Source: CAZGVW01 sp964529265 (lineage in GTDB: Bacteria > Planctomycetota > Phycisphaerae > Phycisphaerales > UBA1924). From it: 43,947 bases of DNA. The translations under genes were made by a program, and so were the position numbers. Location: contig CAZGVW010000200.1 in assembly GCA_964529265.1 (NCBI GenBank), forward strand, positions 1-43,947, in the 5' to 3' direction. How positions within the stretch are numbered: the first letter of the stretch is position 1; each line of letters begins with the position of its first letter. This document shows, piece after piece, positions 7,233 to 15,128 of this stretch. Below the pieces are notes generated by a model. That model did no database searches. It was given only the letters and a program-made list of their open reading frames with translations, and was not told where the DNA came from.

Positions 7233-8335
7233 GCCGCGGCCCCGGCTTTCTGCGGGCGCGGGCTTCCCGCCGCGAGGCGGAGGATGGCGGCCATGGCGAC
7301 GAGGCGGGCCTTGTGCGTGTGGGAGAGCGTGGGGCGCATCCAGAGCGTGGCGCAGCCGATGCGCTCGATGGAGGTGAGCACAGCCTCACCGCCGGCGCCG
7401 AAGAGCCAGACGACGGGGCGGATGCGGCGATCGAGCGTGCGCGGCAGCGGCCGGCCCTTCACGAAGAGTTCGCGCGTGCGCTCGACGAGGGGGCGCACCG
7501 AACGGATGTACTGGATGCGGGCGGCGGGGTCTTCGCGGCGCACGACGAAGTTCTTGAGGATGTGGGCGTCGAGGCGGGTTTCGTCGAAGGGGAGGTAGAT
7601 GCGGTCGCGCTCGAAGATATCGCGGCGGACATCCTGCCAGAAGTTGGTGAGTTGGAGCGCGGTGCAGGTGGCGTCGGACATGGCGACGCGCTCGGCGTTC
7701 GCGGGGTCGGCGGGGTGGTGGCCGGCGAGGGCGAGGACGATGCGGCCGACGGGATCGGCGCTGCGCGAGCAGTAGTGGGCGAGTTGATCCCACGTCTGGT
7801 ATCGCGTGACGCGCTGATCCTGCTCGAAGGCGTCGATGAGGTGGTGGAAGGGCTCATCGACGAGTTCGCGGCGGCGGATGGTGTCGGCGAGGGCGATGAA
7901 GACGGGGTGGGTGGGCGCTTCGGGCTGGGCGCGGCCGGGGTCGCGCCGGGCGAAATCGAAGCAGCGAACAAGTTCCTCGCGCCACCAGGAGAGGAGTTCC
8001 AGGGATTCGAGGCGGGCGAGGCTGCCGTGGCCGGTTTCGTCGGCGAGGTCATCGGCCCAGCGGCAGAAGCCGTAGACCGCGGCGAAGTCGTCGCGCAGGT
8101 TTTCCGGGACGAGGCGGGTGAGGACGGAGAAGTTCTCGTAGTGGGTGGTGGCGAGTCGGTGGAGGTAGCGGCGGGCTTGCTCGGGGCTCATCGGGGGCGC
8201 GGCGGCATCGTTGCTTCGCGCGCCGGGGCCGAAGCGGTGGAGGAGCCCGATGGTCTGGGCGGCGCCTGTTGGAATGGCGGTGACGGTCACGCTGGGGCTT
8301 TTGGGTCGGATGAAGCGTCTCTCCCGGCGGGACAA
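7229..8335 (-). CDS. hpnC: Hydroxysqualene synthase HpnC
   Basis: HpnC converts presqualene diphosphate to hydroxysqualene, the substrate of HpnE. The product has LATTHYENFSVLTRL, then FCRWADDLADE (first metal-binding motif, about residues 91-100) and a second motif in NFWQDVRRDIFERDRIYLP. At 368 residues it is somewhat long. The start is uncertain: the longest reading begins with TTG at 8335, GTG at 8290 would remove 15 residues, and LLHRFGP, which I expect in planctomycete homologues, lies after both. No ribosome binding site supports either choice. It is first in hpnC-hpnD-hpnE. Confidence 0.88.
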   Translation of the reverse strand: MSRRERRFIRPKSPSVTVTAIPTGAAQTIGLLHRFGPGARSNDAAAPPMSPEQARRYLHRLATTHYENFSVLTRLVPENLRDDFAAVYGFCRWADDLADETGHGSLARLESLELLSWWREELVRCFDFARRDPGRAQPEAPTHPVFIALADTIRRRELVDEPFHHLIDAFEQDQRVTRYQTWDQLAHYCSRSADPVGRIVLALAGHHPADPANAERVAMSDATCTALQLTNFWQDVRRDIFERDRIYLPFDETRLDAHILKNFVVRREDPAARIQYIRSVRPLVERTRELFVKGRPLPRTLDRRIRPVVWLFGAGGEAVLTSIERIGCATLWMRPTLSHTHKARLVAMAAILRLAAGSPRPQKAGAAA

Positions 8336-8475
8336 GGTTTGCGCACTGGACGCGGGTTGGGGCCCTCCTGGCCGCGACCCTCCGTGATGGGCCGCTATGA
8401 TGGCGTTTGAAGGGCCCGGAGTCGAGTCCGGGTGGGGTCATTCCCCTTCCGGACACCGAACGCGGGGTTTTTCCA

Positions 8476-8508
8476 GAGGCTGACCCGAGGCTGACCCAAG
8501 GCTGAATC
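8476..8508. repeat. Three 11-bp direct repeats between hpnC and ispH
   Basis: GAGGCTGACCC at 8476-8486 and 8487-8497, followed by the variant AAGGCTGAATC at 8498-8508, lie in the 238-bp divergent region between hpnC and ispH, 66 nt before the ispH start. The 11-bp period is about one helical turn, which suits a protein-binding array. A TATGAT box at 8396-8401 is a weak promoter candidate for ispH. Nothing else is evident in the gap. Confidence 0.6.
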
Positions 8509-8573
8509 GAATAGCCGCGGACTGAACGGCGCCCACGGGCGCGGGGGCGGTTCGCGGAGAGGGCACAACGCGG

Positions 8574-9611
8574 ATGCGCATTCTGCTGGCCAATCCCCGC
8601 GGGTTCTGCGCGGGCGTGCACATGGCGATCGACGTGGTGGATCAGTTGCTGGATCTGCTGGCGGGGGAGCCGATCTACGTTTTTCACGAGATCGTGCACA
8701 ACAAGCACGTGGTGCAGCGGCTTTCAGATCGCGGGGCGCGGTTTGTCGAGACGATCGAGGAGGCGCCGGAGGGGGCGTACATCGTGTTCTCGGCGCACGG
8801 GGTTTCGCCGGCGGTGCGGGAAGCCGCGGCGAAGCGGAACCTGACGGCGATCGACGCGACGTGCCCGCTGGTGACGAAAGTGCACATGGAGGCGATCCGG
8901 TATGCGCGGCAGGGGCACCAGATTCTGCTGATCGGGCACTCGAACCACCAGGAGGTGGTGGGGACGCGGGGCGAGGCGCCGGAGGCGATCCAGGTGGTGG
9001 AGAGCCCGGGGGACATTCCGCGGCTGAACATCAAGGACCCGAACAAGCTGGTGTACCTGACGCAGACGACGCTCTCGACGGACGACGCGGCGGTGATCAT
9101 CACAGCGCTGAAGGAGGCGTTTCCGAACATCAAGGCGCCGCCGAGCAGCGACATCTGTTACGCGACGACGAACCGGCAGCGCGCGGTGCGGCAGATTGCG
9201 CCGGAGTGCGACCTGGTGCTGGTGATCGGGTCGAAGAACTCGAGCAACTCGGTGCGGCTGACGGAGATCGCGCAGAACGTGGGCGTGGCGGCGTATCTCA
9301 TCGATGACGTGAGCGAACTGGAAAGCGACTGGTTCCAGACGGGCGAGGAGACGGTGCTGGTGACGGCGGGGGCTTCGGCGCCGGAGCACCTGGTGGCGGA
9401 CCTGTGCCGGAAACTGATCGACGACTACGGCGGGGCGATCGAGCTGCGCGACGTGGTGGACGAGGACACGGAGTTTGCGATTCCGGCGACGCTGAAGCGG
9501 CTGATGCGCGAGAGCGGTGTGGACCCGGGGACGAGGCGGATCCGCGTGCAGGCGCCGGTGGTGACGGCGGCCCGGTACGGGGCGGCGCCGCTGACGGTGG
9601 GGCTGACGTGA
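8574..9611 (+). CDS. ispH: 4-hydroxy-3-methylbut-2-enyl diphosphate reductase IspH (LytB)
   Basis: IspH performs the last step of the MEP pathway, reducing HMBPP to IPP and DMAPP with a [4Fe-4S] cluster. Three conserved cysteines are present: Cys12 (NPRGFCAGV), Cys97 (DATCPLV) and Cys195 (SDICYATTNRQ). FSAHGVSP and GSKNSSNS are also family motifs. At 345 residues it is slightly longer than the ~316 of E. coli IspH. A GGAGAGGG lies upstream of the ATG. It is transcribed away from hpnCDE, so precursor supply and squalene synthesis are adjacent. Confidence 0.96.
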   Translation: MRILLANPRGFCAGVHMAIDVVDQLLDLLAGEPIYVFHEIVHNKHVVQRLSDRGARFVETIEEAPEGAYIVFSAHGVSPAVREAAAKRNLTAIDATCPLVTKVHMEAIRYARQGHQILLIGHSNHQEVVGTRGEAPEAIQVVESPGDIPRLNIKDPNKLVYLTQTTLSTDDAAVIITALKEAFPNIKAPPSSDICYATTNRQRAVRQIAPECDLVLVIGSKNSSNSVRLTEIAQNVGVAAYLIDDVSELESDWFQTGEETVLVTAGASAPEHLVADLCRKLIDDYGGAIELRDVVDEDTEFAIPATLKRLMRESGVDPGTRRIRVQAPVVTAARYGAAPLTVGLT

Positions 9612-9618
9612 GGGTGAG

Positions 9619-9693
9619 GTAGACGGTAGGCGGTAGACGGGAGGAGGCGATTCATCGCACAACCCCGTCTACTGTCTACCGGCTGCCGTCTAC
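9619..9693. repeat. Inverted pair of heptamer arrays between ispH and rlmN
   Basis: GTAGACG, GTAGGCG and GTAGACG (9619-9639) are followed after 26 nt by the opposite-strand array CGTCTAC, TGTCTAC, CGGCTGC, CGTCTAC (9666-9693). The arms can pair over about three units. It fills most of the 100-bp gap between ispH and rlmN. There is no T-run, so it is not a clear terminator. Confidence 0.8.
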
Positions 9694-9711
9694 GCCACGT
9701 CCTTTCCCAAC

Positions 9712-11181
9712 ATGCGTCATCCGACTCACCACATCTTTGAGTTCACGCCGGATTCGCTTCGCGCCTGGTGCGTGGAGCGGGGGATGGCGAAGTTCCGCGC
9801 GGACCAGATTCTGGACTGGGTGTACGCGAAGGGTGTGGTCGAGCCCGCGCGGATGAGCAACCTCGGGAAGGTGGAGCGGGAGGCTCTGGCGGGCGAGATG
9901 GTGTTTCTCTCGGGCGAGGTGGTGGCGCATCGCGTGGCGAGCGACGGGACGAAGAAGGCGCTGGTGGAGTGGGGGGATTGGGACGACGAGGTCGCGCGGG
10001 GTGCGGGTGGCGCGGATGAAGGCGCAGAAGGGAAGGGCGCTTCGCTGCGCGTGCTGGGCGTGGGGAGTGGGCGCGGTGGAGCGGCGGGGGGTGGCGACGC
10101 ATCGCGGCAGACGGAGTGCGTGATGATTCCGGTGGCGGAGGGGGAGTTCGAGGACGAGGAGACGGGCGAAGTGCGCCGCCGCGGAGCGCGGCGGACGGCG
10201 TGCATTTCGTCGCAGGTGGGGTGTCCGGTGGGGTGCCGGTTCTGCGCTTCGGGGCTGGGGGGATTGGATGGGAATCTCTCGGCCGGGCGGATTGTGGAGC
10301 AGGTGTGGCTGCTGGGGAGGATGATGGGGGGAGCGGGGCAAGCCGGGAAGGATGAAGACCCGGCTCGGAGAGCCGGGCCACCAGGAAGCGGGCCACCAGG
10401 AAGCGGGCCACCAGGAAGCGGGCCACCAGGAAGCGGGCCACCAGGAAGCGGGCCACCAGGAAGCGGACCACCAGGAAGCGGGCCACCAGGAAGCGGGCCA
10501 CCAGGAAGCGGACCACCAGGAAGCGGATCACCAGGAAGCGGACCACCGGGAGGCGGCTTGCCGGGGAATCGCATCACGAACGTGGTGTTCATGGGGATGG
10601 GGGAGCCGCTGGCGAACTTCGCGAACGTGAAGCGCGCGGTGGAGACGCTGACGGCGCCGTGGGGGATGGGGATTTCGGCGCGGAAGATCACGATCTCGAC
10701 GGTGGGGCTGCCGCAGGCGATCGAGCGGCTGGCGGAGCAGCTGGATCTGCCGGTGACGCTGGCGCTCTCGCTGCACGCGCCGAACGATGCGATCCGGCGG
10801 GAACTCATTCCGTGGTCGAACTACACGACGATCGATGAACTGGTGTCGGCGTGCGACAAGTGGTTCCGCAAGACGGGGCGCGAGATCACGCTGGAGTACA
10901 TCCTGCTCGGGGGTGTGAACGACCGTCCGGAGCACGCGGAGGAACTCTCGCGCGTGGCGCGGCGTCTGCGGAGCAACGTGAACCTGATCCGCTACAACGA
11001 GGTGCGGGGGCTGCCGTTCCGGCGGCCGGAGACGCGGGACGTGCGTGGGTTTCAGGAGGTGTTGCGCTCGCGCGGGGTGAATGCGCACATCCGGGCCAGC
11101 CGCGGGAGGGATATTGAGGCGGCGTGCGGGCAGTTAAGGCATGAGGGAAGGGAGGCGGCGAGCGGGGGACGCGAGTCATGA
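9712..11181 (+). CDS. rlmN: 23S rRNA (A2503-C2)/tRNA A37 methyltransferase RlmN with repeat-encoded insertion
   Basis: RlmN is a radical SAM enzyme that methylates C2 of A2503 in 23S rRNA and A37 of some tRNAs. Seen here: the C-x3-C-x2-C cluster motif at Cys171, Cys175 and Cys178; a conserved Cys164 just before it (TACISSQVGC); MGMGEP; and the catalytic Cys472 in IEAACGQL. The protein is 489 residues, against about 350-390 usually. The excess lies in two insertions: a Gly/Ala-rich one around residues 98-130, and a collagen-like (PPGSG)12 tract at 223-282 encoded by a 15-bp tandem array. Its stop overlaps the next ATG (ATGA). Confidence 0.94.
   Translation: MRHPTHHIFEFTPDSLRAWCVERGMAKFRADQILDWVYAKGVVEPARMSNLGKVEREALAGEMVFLSGEVVAHRVASDGTKKALVEWGDWDDEVARGAGGADEGAEGKGASLRVLGVGSGRGGAAGGGDASRQTECVMIPVAEGEFEDEETGEVRRRGARRTACISSQVGCPVGCRFCASGLGGLDGNLSAGRIVEQVWLLGRMMGGAGQAGKDEDPARRAGPPGSGPPGSGPPGSGPPGSGPPGSGPPGSGPPGSGPPGSGPPGSGPPGSGSPGSGPPGGGLPGNRITNVVFMGMGEPLANFANVKRAVETLTAPWGMGISARKITISTVGLPQAIERLAEQLDLPVTLALSLHAPNDAIRRELIPWSNYTTIDELVSACDKWFRKTGREITLEYILLGGVNDRPEHAEELSRVARRLRSNVNLIRYNEVRGLPFRRPETRDVRGFQEVLRSRGVNAHIRASRGRDIEAACGQLRHEGREAASGGRES
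10359..10557. repeat. Hairpin plus twelve 15-bp repeats inside rlmN
   Basis: CCCGGCTC (10359-10366) and GAGCCGGG (10370-10377) form an 8-bp stem with a 3-nt loop. Immediately after it come twelve units of 15 bp (10378-10557), mostly CCACCAGGAAGCGGG. The last units are degenerate, such as TCACCAGGAAGCGGA, and the array ends CCACCGGGAGGCGGC. Both the hairpin and the array stay in the rlmN frame. The array encodes PPGSG repeats in a loop between the Fe-S motif and MGMGEP. Confidence 0.95.
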
Positions 11182-11738
11182 GGCTGGTTCCGCGGCGGGC
11201 GCAATTCATTGACCCACGCGAACTCGGGATGTGCCTGCAGTGCGGCTATGACCTGGCGGGACTTGAAGGGGCGCGTTGCCCGGAGTGTGGAGAGAAGATC
11301 GAGCCGTTTGATCGGTTCTCGCGGCGGAAGATGCTGGTCGTCTTTGTGGCGGGGCTCGGACCGGGGCTGCTTGCGAGCGCAGCGATTGTTGCGGCGGCGC
11401 GGCCGCTTGAGCGGTTCGTGAGGTCGATGACGACCGGCGCCATGGAGGGCAGGCGCCCGTGGTGGTCGCTCGATGCACATATGCTCGTGCCGCCGCTGGG
11501 GGTGTACCTGCATCTGGCCGCCCTTGCGGTCGTCGTGTTCATCGCGATGCTGCCCAAGGCGCTGCGCAGTGGGCGGCGCGGGCGCGAAGCACTGGATCGT
11601 TGGAGAGACGCCTCATGGAAGAATCACATGAGCATTGCGGTGTCCAGCATGGTGATCATGGCGTCGGTGGGGCTTGCGGACTGGCTGGCGATTGAGCTTT
11701 GGACAGGCGTGGTCAGTCGCTCACTTGCGCAGCCATGA
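11178..11738 (+). CDS. Zinc-ribbon membrane protein
   Basis: Function unknown. The 186-residue product begins with a zinc ribbon, C-x2-CGYDLAGL then CPECG (about residues 18-37), a signature common in planctomycete membrane proteins. Three hydrophobic segments follow, at about 52-74 (MLVVFVAGLGPGLLASAAIV), 110-128 (VYLHLAALAVVVFIAMLP) and 155-172. The ATG overlaps the rlmN stop by 4 nt, so the genes are probably cotranslated, but nothing suggests a role in RNA modification. Confidence 0.8.
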   Translation: MRLVPRRAQFIDPRELGMCLQCGYDLAGLEGARCPECGEKIEPFDRFSRRKMLVVFVAGLGPGLLASAAIVAAARPLERFVRSMTTGAMEGRRPWWSLDAHMLVPPLGVYLHLAALAVVVFIAMLPKALRSGRRGREALDRWRDASWKNHMSIAVSSMVIMASVGLADWLAIELWTGVVSRSLAQP

Positions 11739-11771
11739 CGAATTCCGTTCGATTCGGACAAAGGAATAGCG

Positions 11772-12131
11772 ATGCGCGCTCCACGGATTCTTCTTGCGAC
11801 GTGTGCCCTACTGTTTGTCGCAGCCGTCATCGCCTGGCTTGCAACCGGCGCCCGCGTCTTCACGCGCTATTCAAGCGCCGAGCGATTGCAGGCGGCGGAG
11901 CAGACCGCCGCGGACGGCGGCGATTTCTCCAGCCTGTTCGAGGGCACGGGGCTGACGGATGAGCATGGGGAACTTGAGAGAGTCGAGAACTCTTTCGCGT
12001 TCGGGCTGCTGCCTGCAGGCGCGGATGAGCATGCGATCTCGGTGGCGACCGTTGCGGGGATCGCGGGCGCTATGGCGGCGGTGACCGTCGCTCTGGGGCG
12101 GCGCGGGAGGCAGTCCGAGCAGAAGGATTGA
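11772..12131 (+). CDS. Small membrane protein, unknown function
   Basis: A 119-residue product with an N-terminal hydrophobic segment (about residues 6-26, ILLATCALLFVAAVIAWLA) that may be a signal anchor, a charged middle (LQAAEQTAADGGDFSS...), and a second hydrophobic stretch near 88-108. The basic C-terminus RRGRQSEQKD fits a cytoplasmic end. AAAGGA at about 11759-11764 gives a good ribosome binding site for the ATG. It follows the zinc-ribbon gene by 33 nt. I recognise no family. Confidence 0.65.
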   Translation: MRAPRILLATCALLFVAAVIAWLATGARVFTRYSSAERLQAAEQTAADGGDFSSLFEGTGLTDEHGELERVENSFAFGLLPAGADEHAISVATVAGIAGAMAAVTVALGRRGRQSEQKD

Positions 12132-12219
12132 AGCGTGCGTCGGCCCGCACGGCGCGGCTATGCTGGCGCCCATCATGTTGATGCTCAGCACACCAGCCGG
12201 CGGCGCGAGGACCAGAACC

Positions 12220-12798
12220 ATGGCGGGCATGATGATGACGCGGCAGGCGCTCGCGAAGGCGATCGCGGATGCGGCGCTGCTGCGCGGGGAGTTCACGCTG
12301 CGCTCCGGGCGCAAGTCGAACTACTACCTCGATAAGTACCTGTTCACCACGCGGCCGGAACTGCTGGCGCCGATCGCGGGCCTGCTGGCGGAGCGCGTGC
12401 GGGCGCTGGAGGCGGATGTGGCGCGGGAACTGGGCGTCGAGCCCGGTGTGCACCGGCTGGCGGGGGCGGAACTGGGCGGGATTCCGCTGGTGACAGCCGC
12501 GGCGATGGAGACAGGGCTGCCCGCGGTGTTCGTGCGGAACGCGAAGAAGGACTACGGCACGGCGAAGCAGCTGGAGGGCGCGATCGAAGCGGGGGAGCGC
12601 GTGGCGCTGGTGGAGGATGTGGCGACGACCGGCGGACAGGCGCTGGAGGCGGTGAAATCGCTGCGCGAAGCGGGCGCGGAGGTGGTGGGGGTGATCGCGG
12701 TGATCGACCGGCAGGAGGGCGCGGCGGAGAACATGGCCGCGGCGGGGGTGCGGTTCGAGGCGCTGTTCACGAAGACGGATCTGGGCGTGCGGGAGTAG
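12220..12798 (+). CDS. pyrE: Orotate phosphoribosyltransferase
   Basis: PyrE makes orotidine 5'-monophosphate from orotate and PRPP in pyrimidine synthesis. The product has FTLRSGRKSNYYLDKY near the N-terminus and the PRPP-binding loop ALVEDVATTGGQ, with AVFVRNAKKDYGTAKQLEG as the catalytic lysine-rich loop. At 192 residues from ATG 12220 the length is normal. Four other in-frame ATGs are close (12160, 12229, 12232, 12235); 12220 was chosen because GAGGA lies 8 nt before it. A TATGCT box at 12159-12164 may be its -10 element. Confidence 0.9.
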   Translation: MAGMMMTRQALAKAIADAALLRGEFTLRSGRKSNYYLDKYLFTTRPELLAPIAGLLAERVRALEADVARELGVEPGVHRLAGAELGGIPLVTAAAMETGLPAVFVRNAKKDYGTAKQLEGAIEAGERVALVEDVATTGGQALEAVKSLREAGAEVVGVIAVIDRQEGAAENMAAAGVRFEALFTKTDLGVRE

Positions 12799-12841
12799 CG
12801 CCGGGCGCGCTCGTGGCGGGTGAGTGGGGGGGTCGAGCGAG

Positions 12842-14491
12842 TCAGCGCGGGCGCGGGCCCCAGGACGCCAGAAGCAGCGCCAGGTCGCTCGCGTTCACGA
12901 CACCGTCGCCGTTCACGTCCTGCGGGCAGTCGCAGGCGCCCCACGAGGCGAGCGTATCCGCGAGGTCGGTGGCGTTGACATCGCCATCGCGATTGAAATC
13001 CGCGGCGAGGGGCAGCGGTGTGCGGAAATCGGCGCAGAAGAGCAGGTGATCGCTGGCGAGGGAATCCGCGGGCTGGAGGCCGAGCGCTGTGAGTCGCGCC
13101 GGCGGGATTTCGGGCGTGTAGAGCACGAACGATGAGCCGGATTCGAGCACGCTGTCGGAGTAGATGATGTAGTCGAGGTGGCCGGGCCAGAAGGAGCCGC
13201 CGTCATTGCGCCATGTGTAGCCCATGCGCTTATCGGTCTGGCGCGGGGTGACGCTCGTGAAGGGCGTGCCGTCCCAATCCGGCGCGAAATCGGGGCCGAA
13301 TGTCGATTGATCGAGGATGTCGCCGGTGAGGAGCGATGTCACCTGGCGCGAGAGGCCGACGAGATTCATGTCGCCCATGATGAGGATGGGCTCCTCCGGC
13401 GCGAGGTCGAGTGCGCCCGCGCCGGGGGTGCGTGCGTCGCGGATGAAGGCCATGATGCGGTCGATCTCAAGTTCGCGGCCGGCGTTGTTCGTGCAGCAGG
13501 GGAGGTGCGCGTTGATGAGCAGCAGGCGCGAGCCGAGTACGGGCGTCGCATCGATGAGTGAGGCGAGGTTGCTGTCGAGCGCCCACGAGCCGAGGATCGG
13601 GAAGCGGCTGATCGTGATGCAGTCGCCAAGTCGGGCGCCGTGGAAGCCCCCGGGCGGCGGTGTCACCCAGGCGCTCACGAGGTTCGCCGTGGCCGGAGCG
13701 GTGTGGGGGCCGTCGTAGATCTCCTGGAAGGCGATGATGTCCGGCGCAGCCGCGGCGAGCTGGCGGCCGAACGAAGGCTCAAGGCCGGGCTCGAAGATGG
13801 AATCGAAGAGCACGTTGTAGGAGACGAGGCGGAGGTCGCGCGGGCGCTCTCTCTCGATGGGGAGCAATTCTTCGGGCGGGAGATCGCCCTGATCGAGCGT
13901 GTACTCGAGGGTGCTCCCGACATTGGGCAATCGATCGCCGCCGAGGATGTCGCGCAGCGAGATGCGGATCACGGGCGACGTGAAGAGCGGCCCGCCGTTC
14001 AGAGGCGTCGTATCGCGGCCGATGGCGATTTCGAAGGTGGACGACGTGACAGTCGGCCCCGCGCGGAAGCGGATGGCGGGCGCCGAGATCGGCGTCGCGC
14101 CGCCGGGGGCGTGGATGAAGCCGGAGCGCGCCCCGAAGCGCCACTCCAGTTCCGCGCCGATGCCGTTCACGGCGAGGCCGGTGCCTGCGTCGTTGTCGGC
14201 GTCGATGTAGAGCGTGACGTTGTTGCTCTCGGAGAGGCTGAACTCCGCGGAGACTTCGAGGCGGAGGAAGAGAAAGCGATCGTCGTCGGCGATGCGAAGC
14301 GAAAGGAAATCGCGGCCGACGCCGCCGTCGCCGGCAGGATCGGTGAAGACGATGGCGGAGGGCTGCCAGTCGTCGAAGACGCCGTCGATGGTGATGGGCA
14401 GGCGCTCGGCCAGGGCAGGCTGGGCGACAGCCGCGACGGCGATCGCGCCAAGCGCCCGCGAGGCGGAAACCGCGACAAATGGCCTCTTCAT
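12842..14491 (-). CDS. Secreted endonuclease/exonuclease/phosphatase-family protein with dockerin-like tail
   Basis: A predicted exported 549-residue protein with four parts. A signal peptide (MKRPFVAVSAS...AQPALA, about 22 residues) comes first. Next is a beta-rich module (ITIDGVFDDWQ...LYIDADNDAGTG) like CBM9-type domains. The endonuclease/exonuclease/phosphatase domain has LRLVSYNVLFD, IIAFQEIYDG, IMGDMNLVG and SDHLLF, including the expected Glu, Asp-Asn and Asp-His catalytic residues. The last ~50 residues have two EF-hand-like dockerin repeats (DFNRDGDVNATDLA, DVNGDGVVNASDLA). The substrate could be extracellular DNA or a phosphoester. No cohesin partner is in this window. A TACCCT box lies exactly 6 nt before the ATG. 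Confidence 0.88.
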   Translation of the reverse strand: MKRPFVAVSASRALGAIAVAAVAQPALAERLPITIDGVFDDWQPSAIVFTDPAGDGGVGRDFLSLRIADDDRFLFLRLEVSAEFSLSESNNVTLYIDADNDAGTGLAVNGIGAELEWRFGARSGFIHAPGGATPISAPAIRFRAGPTVTSSTFEIAIGRDTTPLNGGPLFTSPVIRISLRDILGGDRLPNVGSTLEYTLDQGDLPPEELLPIERERPRDLRLVSYNVLFDSIFEPGLEPSFGRQLAAAAPDIIAFQEIYDGPHTAPATANLVSAWVTPPPGGFHGARLGDCITISRFPILGSWALDSNLASLIDATPVLGSRLLLINAHLPCCTNNAGRELEIDRIMAFIRDARTPGAGALDLAPEEPILIMGDMNLVGLSRQVTSLLTGDILDQSTFGPDFAPDWDGTPFTSVTPRQTDKRMGYTWRNDGGSFWPGHLDYIIYSDSVLESGSSFVLYTPEIPPARLTALGLQPADSLASDHLLFCADFRTPLPLAADFNRDGDVNATDLADTLASWGACDCPQDVNGDGVVNASDLALLLASWGPRPR

Positions 14492-14497
14492 GCGGGC

Positions 14498-14503
14498 AGG
14501 GTA
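14498..14503 (-). promoter_or_regulatory. -10-like TACCCT, 6 nt before the nuclease ATG
   Basis: Read on the minus strand, TACCCT is followed by six bases and then the ATG at 14491, placing transcription start at or next to the ATG. One of six genes in the window with this exact geometry. No clear -35 element. Confidence 0.5.
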
Positions 14504-14548
14504 GGTGACGCCTCCGATCGCGGCGATGGCGGCGTGGGACACGCAGAG

Positions 14549-14568
14549 CCCGGGCCGCCGGGCCCGGG
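14549..14568. repeat. GC-rich palindrome CCCGGGCC/GGCCCGGG
   Basis: A perfect 8-bp stem with loop GCCG (14557-14560) is preceded by CAGAGC, the hexamer found in loops of other hairpins in the window. It lies between the divergent nuclease gene and the next membrane protein gene and argues that this stretch is not coding. Confidence 0.5.
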
Positions 14569-14615
14569 ACGAACGCCTGACTTGGACACGCGAGGCCGCA
14601 TCTCCCAACAATGGG

Positions 14616-15128
14616 GTGGTGAACCCCTTGGTCCTCATTCTGGCGCCGGGAGTGATCTTTGCCGCGGCGGCGCTGCTCGCGCTGCTGATCATGCGCGGGC
14701 GGGCGTGGAAGGGCTTGCTCGGGCTTGTGCTGTACGCGCTGGCGTTTCCAGGTGTGGGGCTGTTGCTGCGGCGCGCCTGCGGATGGTTCGTGGGCGCGAC
14801 GGGCGCCTTGAGTGACCGCGGCTATACCCCGCCGCCGGGCTCATCGGAGGCGGTGCGGGCCGACGGGGCGACGGTGATGACCGCCTCATTGCTTTGCGCC
14901 GTGGTCATCCACGCGGGGCTGCGATCGCCATGGATGACGGCTGTGGCGATCACCGCCGCGGCCGCCGCGGCTGGCCCGGCGGCAAGCGATGCCGACGGCG
15001 GGCTCTACCGCGGGGCGGTGCACTGGCTGACGTTGATGTGTCCGGCGGTTGTCGTGTGGGGGGTGGTGGAGCGGAGGAAGTGGAAGCGGGCGCGGCGCGC
15101 AAGAAGCGCAGGGGAGGTCACATCTTGA
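14616..15128 (+). CDS. Predicted membrane protein, unknown function
   Basis: A 170-residue product from GTG 14616, with hydrophobic segments at about residues 4-24 (LVLILAPGVIFAAAALLALLI), 32-47, 88-125 and 140-155, and a strongly basic tail (ERRKWKRARRARS). The reading frame is open back to a GTG at 14505, but that extension is not membrane-like, crosses a palindrome and leaves only 13 bp to the divergent gene, so the later start is preferred with moderate confidence. Its TGA overlaps the next gene's TTG start, implying coupling. No family recognised. Confidence 0.6.
   Translation: MVNPLVLILAPGVIFAAAALLALLIMRGRAWKGLLGLVLYALAFPGVGLLLRRACGWFVGATGALSDRGYTPPPGSSEAVRADGATVMTASLLCAVVIHAGLRSPWMTAVAITAAAAAAGPAASDADGGLYRGAVHWLTLMCPAVVVWGVVERRKWKRARRARSAGEVTS

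Noticed and set aside
9619..9693. Intrinsic terminator of ispH
   Set aside because: The inverted arrays can form a hairpin but no T-run follows; better described as repeats.
10378..10557. CRISPR array
   Set aside because: Units are 15 bp, contiguous and without spacers, and are translated in frame within rlmN.
12160..12219. N-terminal extension of PyrE from ATG 12160
   Set aside because: The ATG overlaps a TATGCT -10-like box, the added residues do not resemble PyrE, and ATG 12220 has a ribosome binding site.
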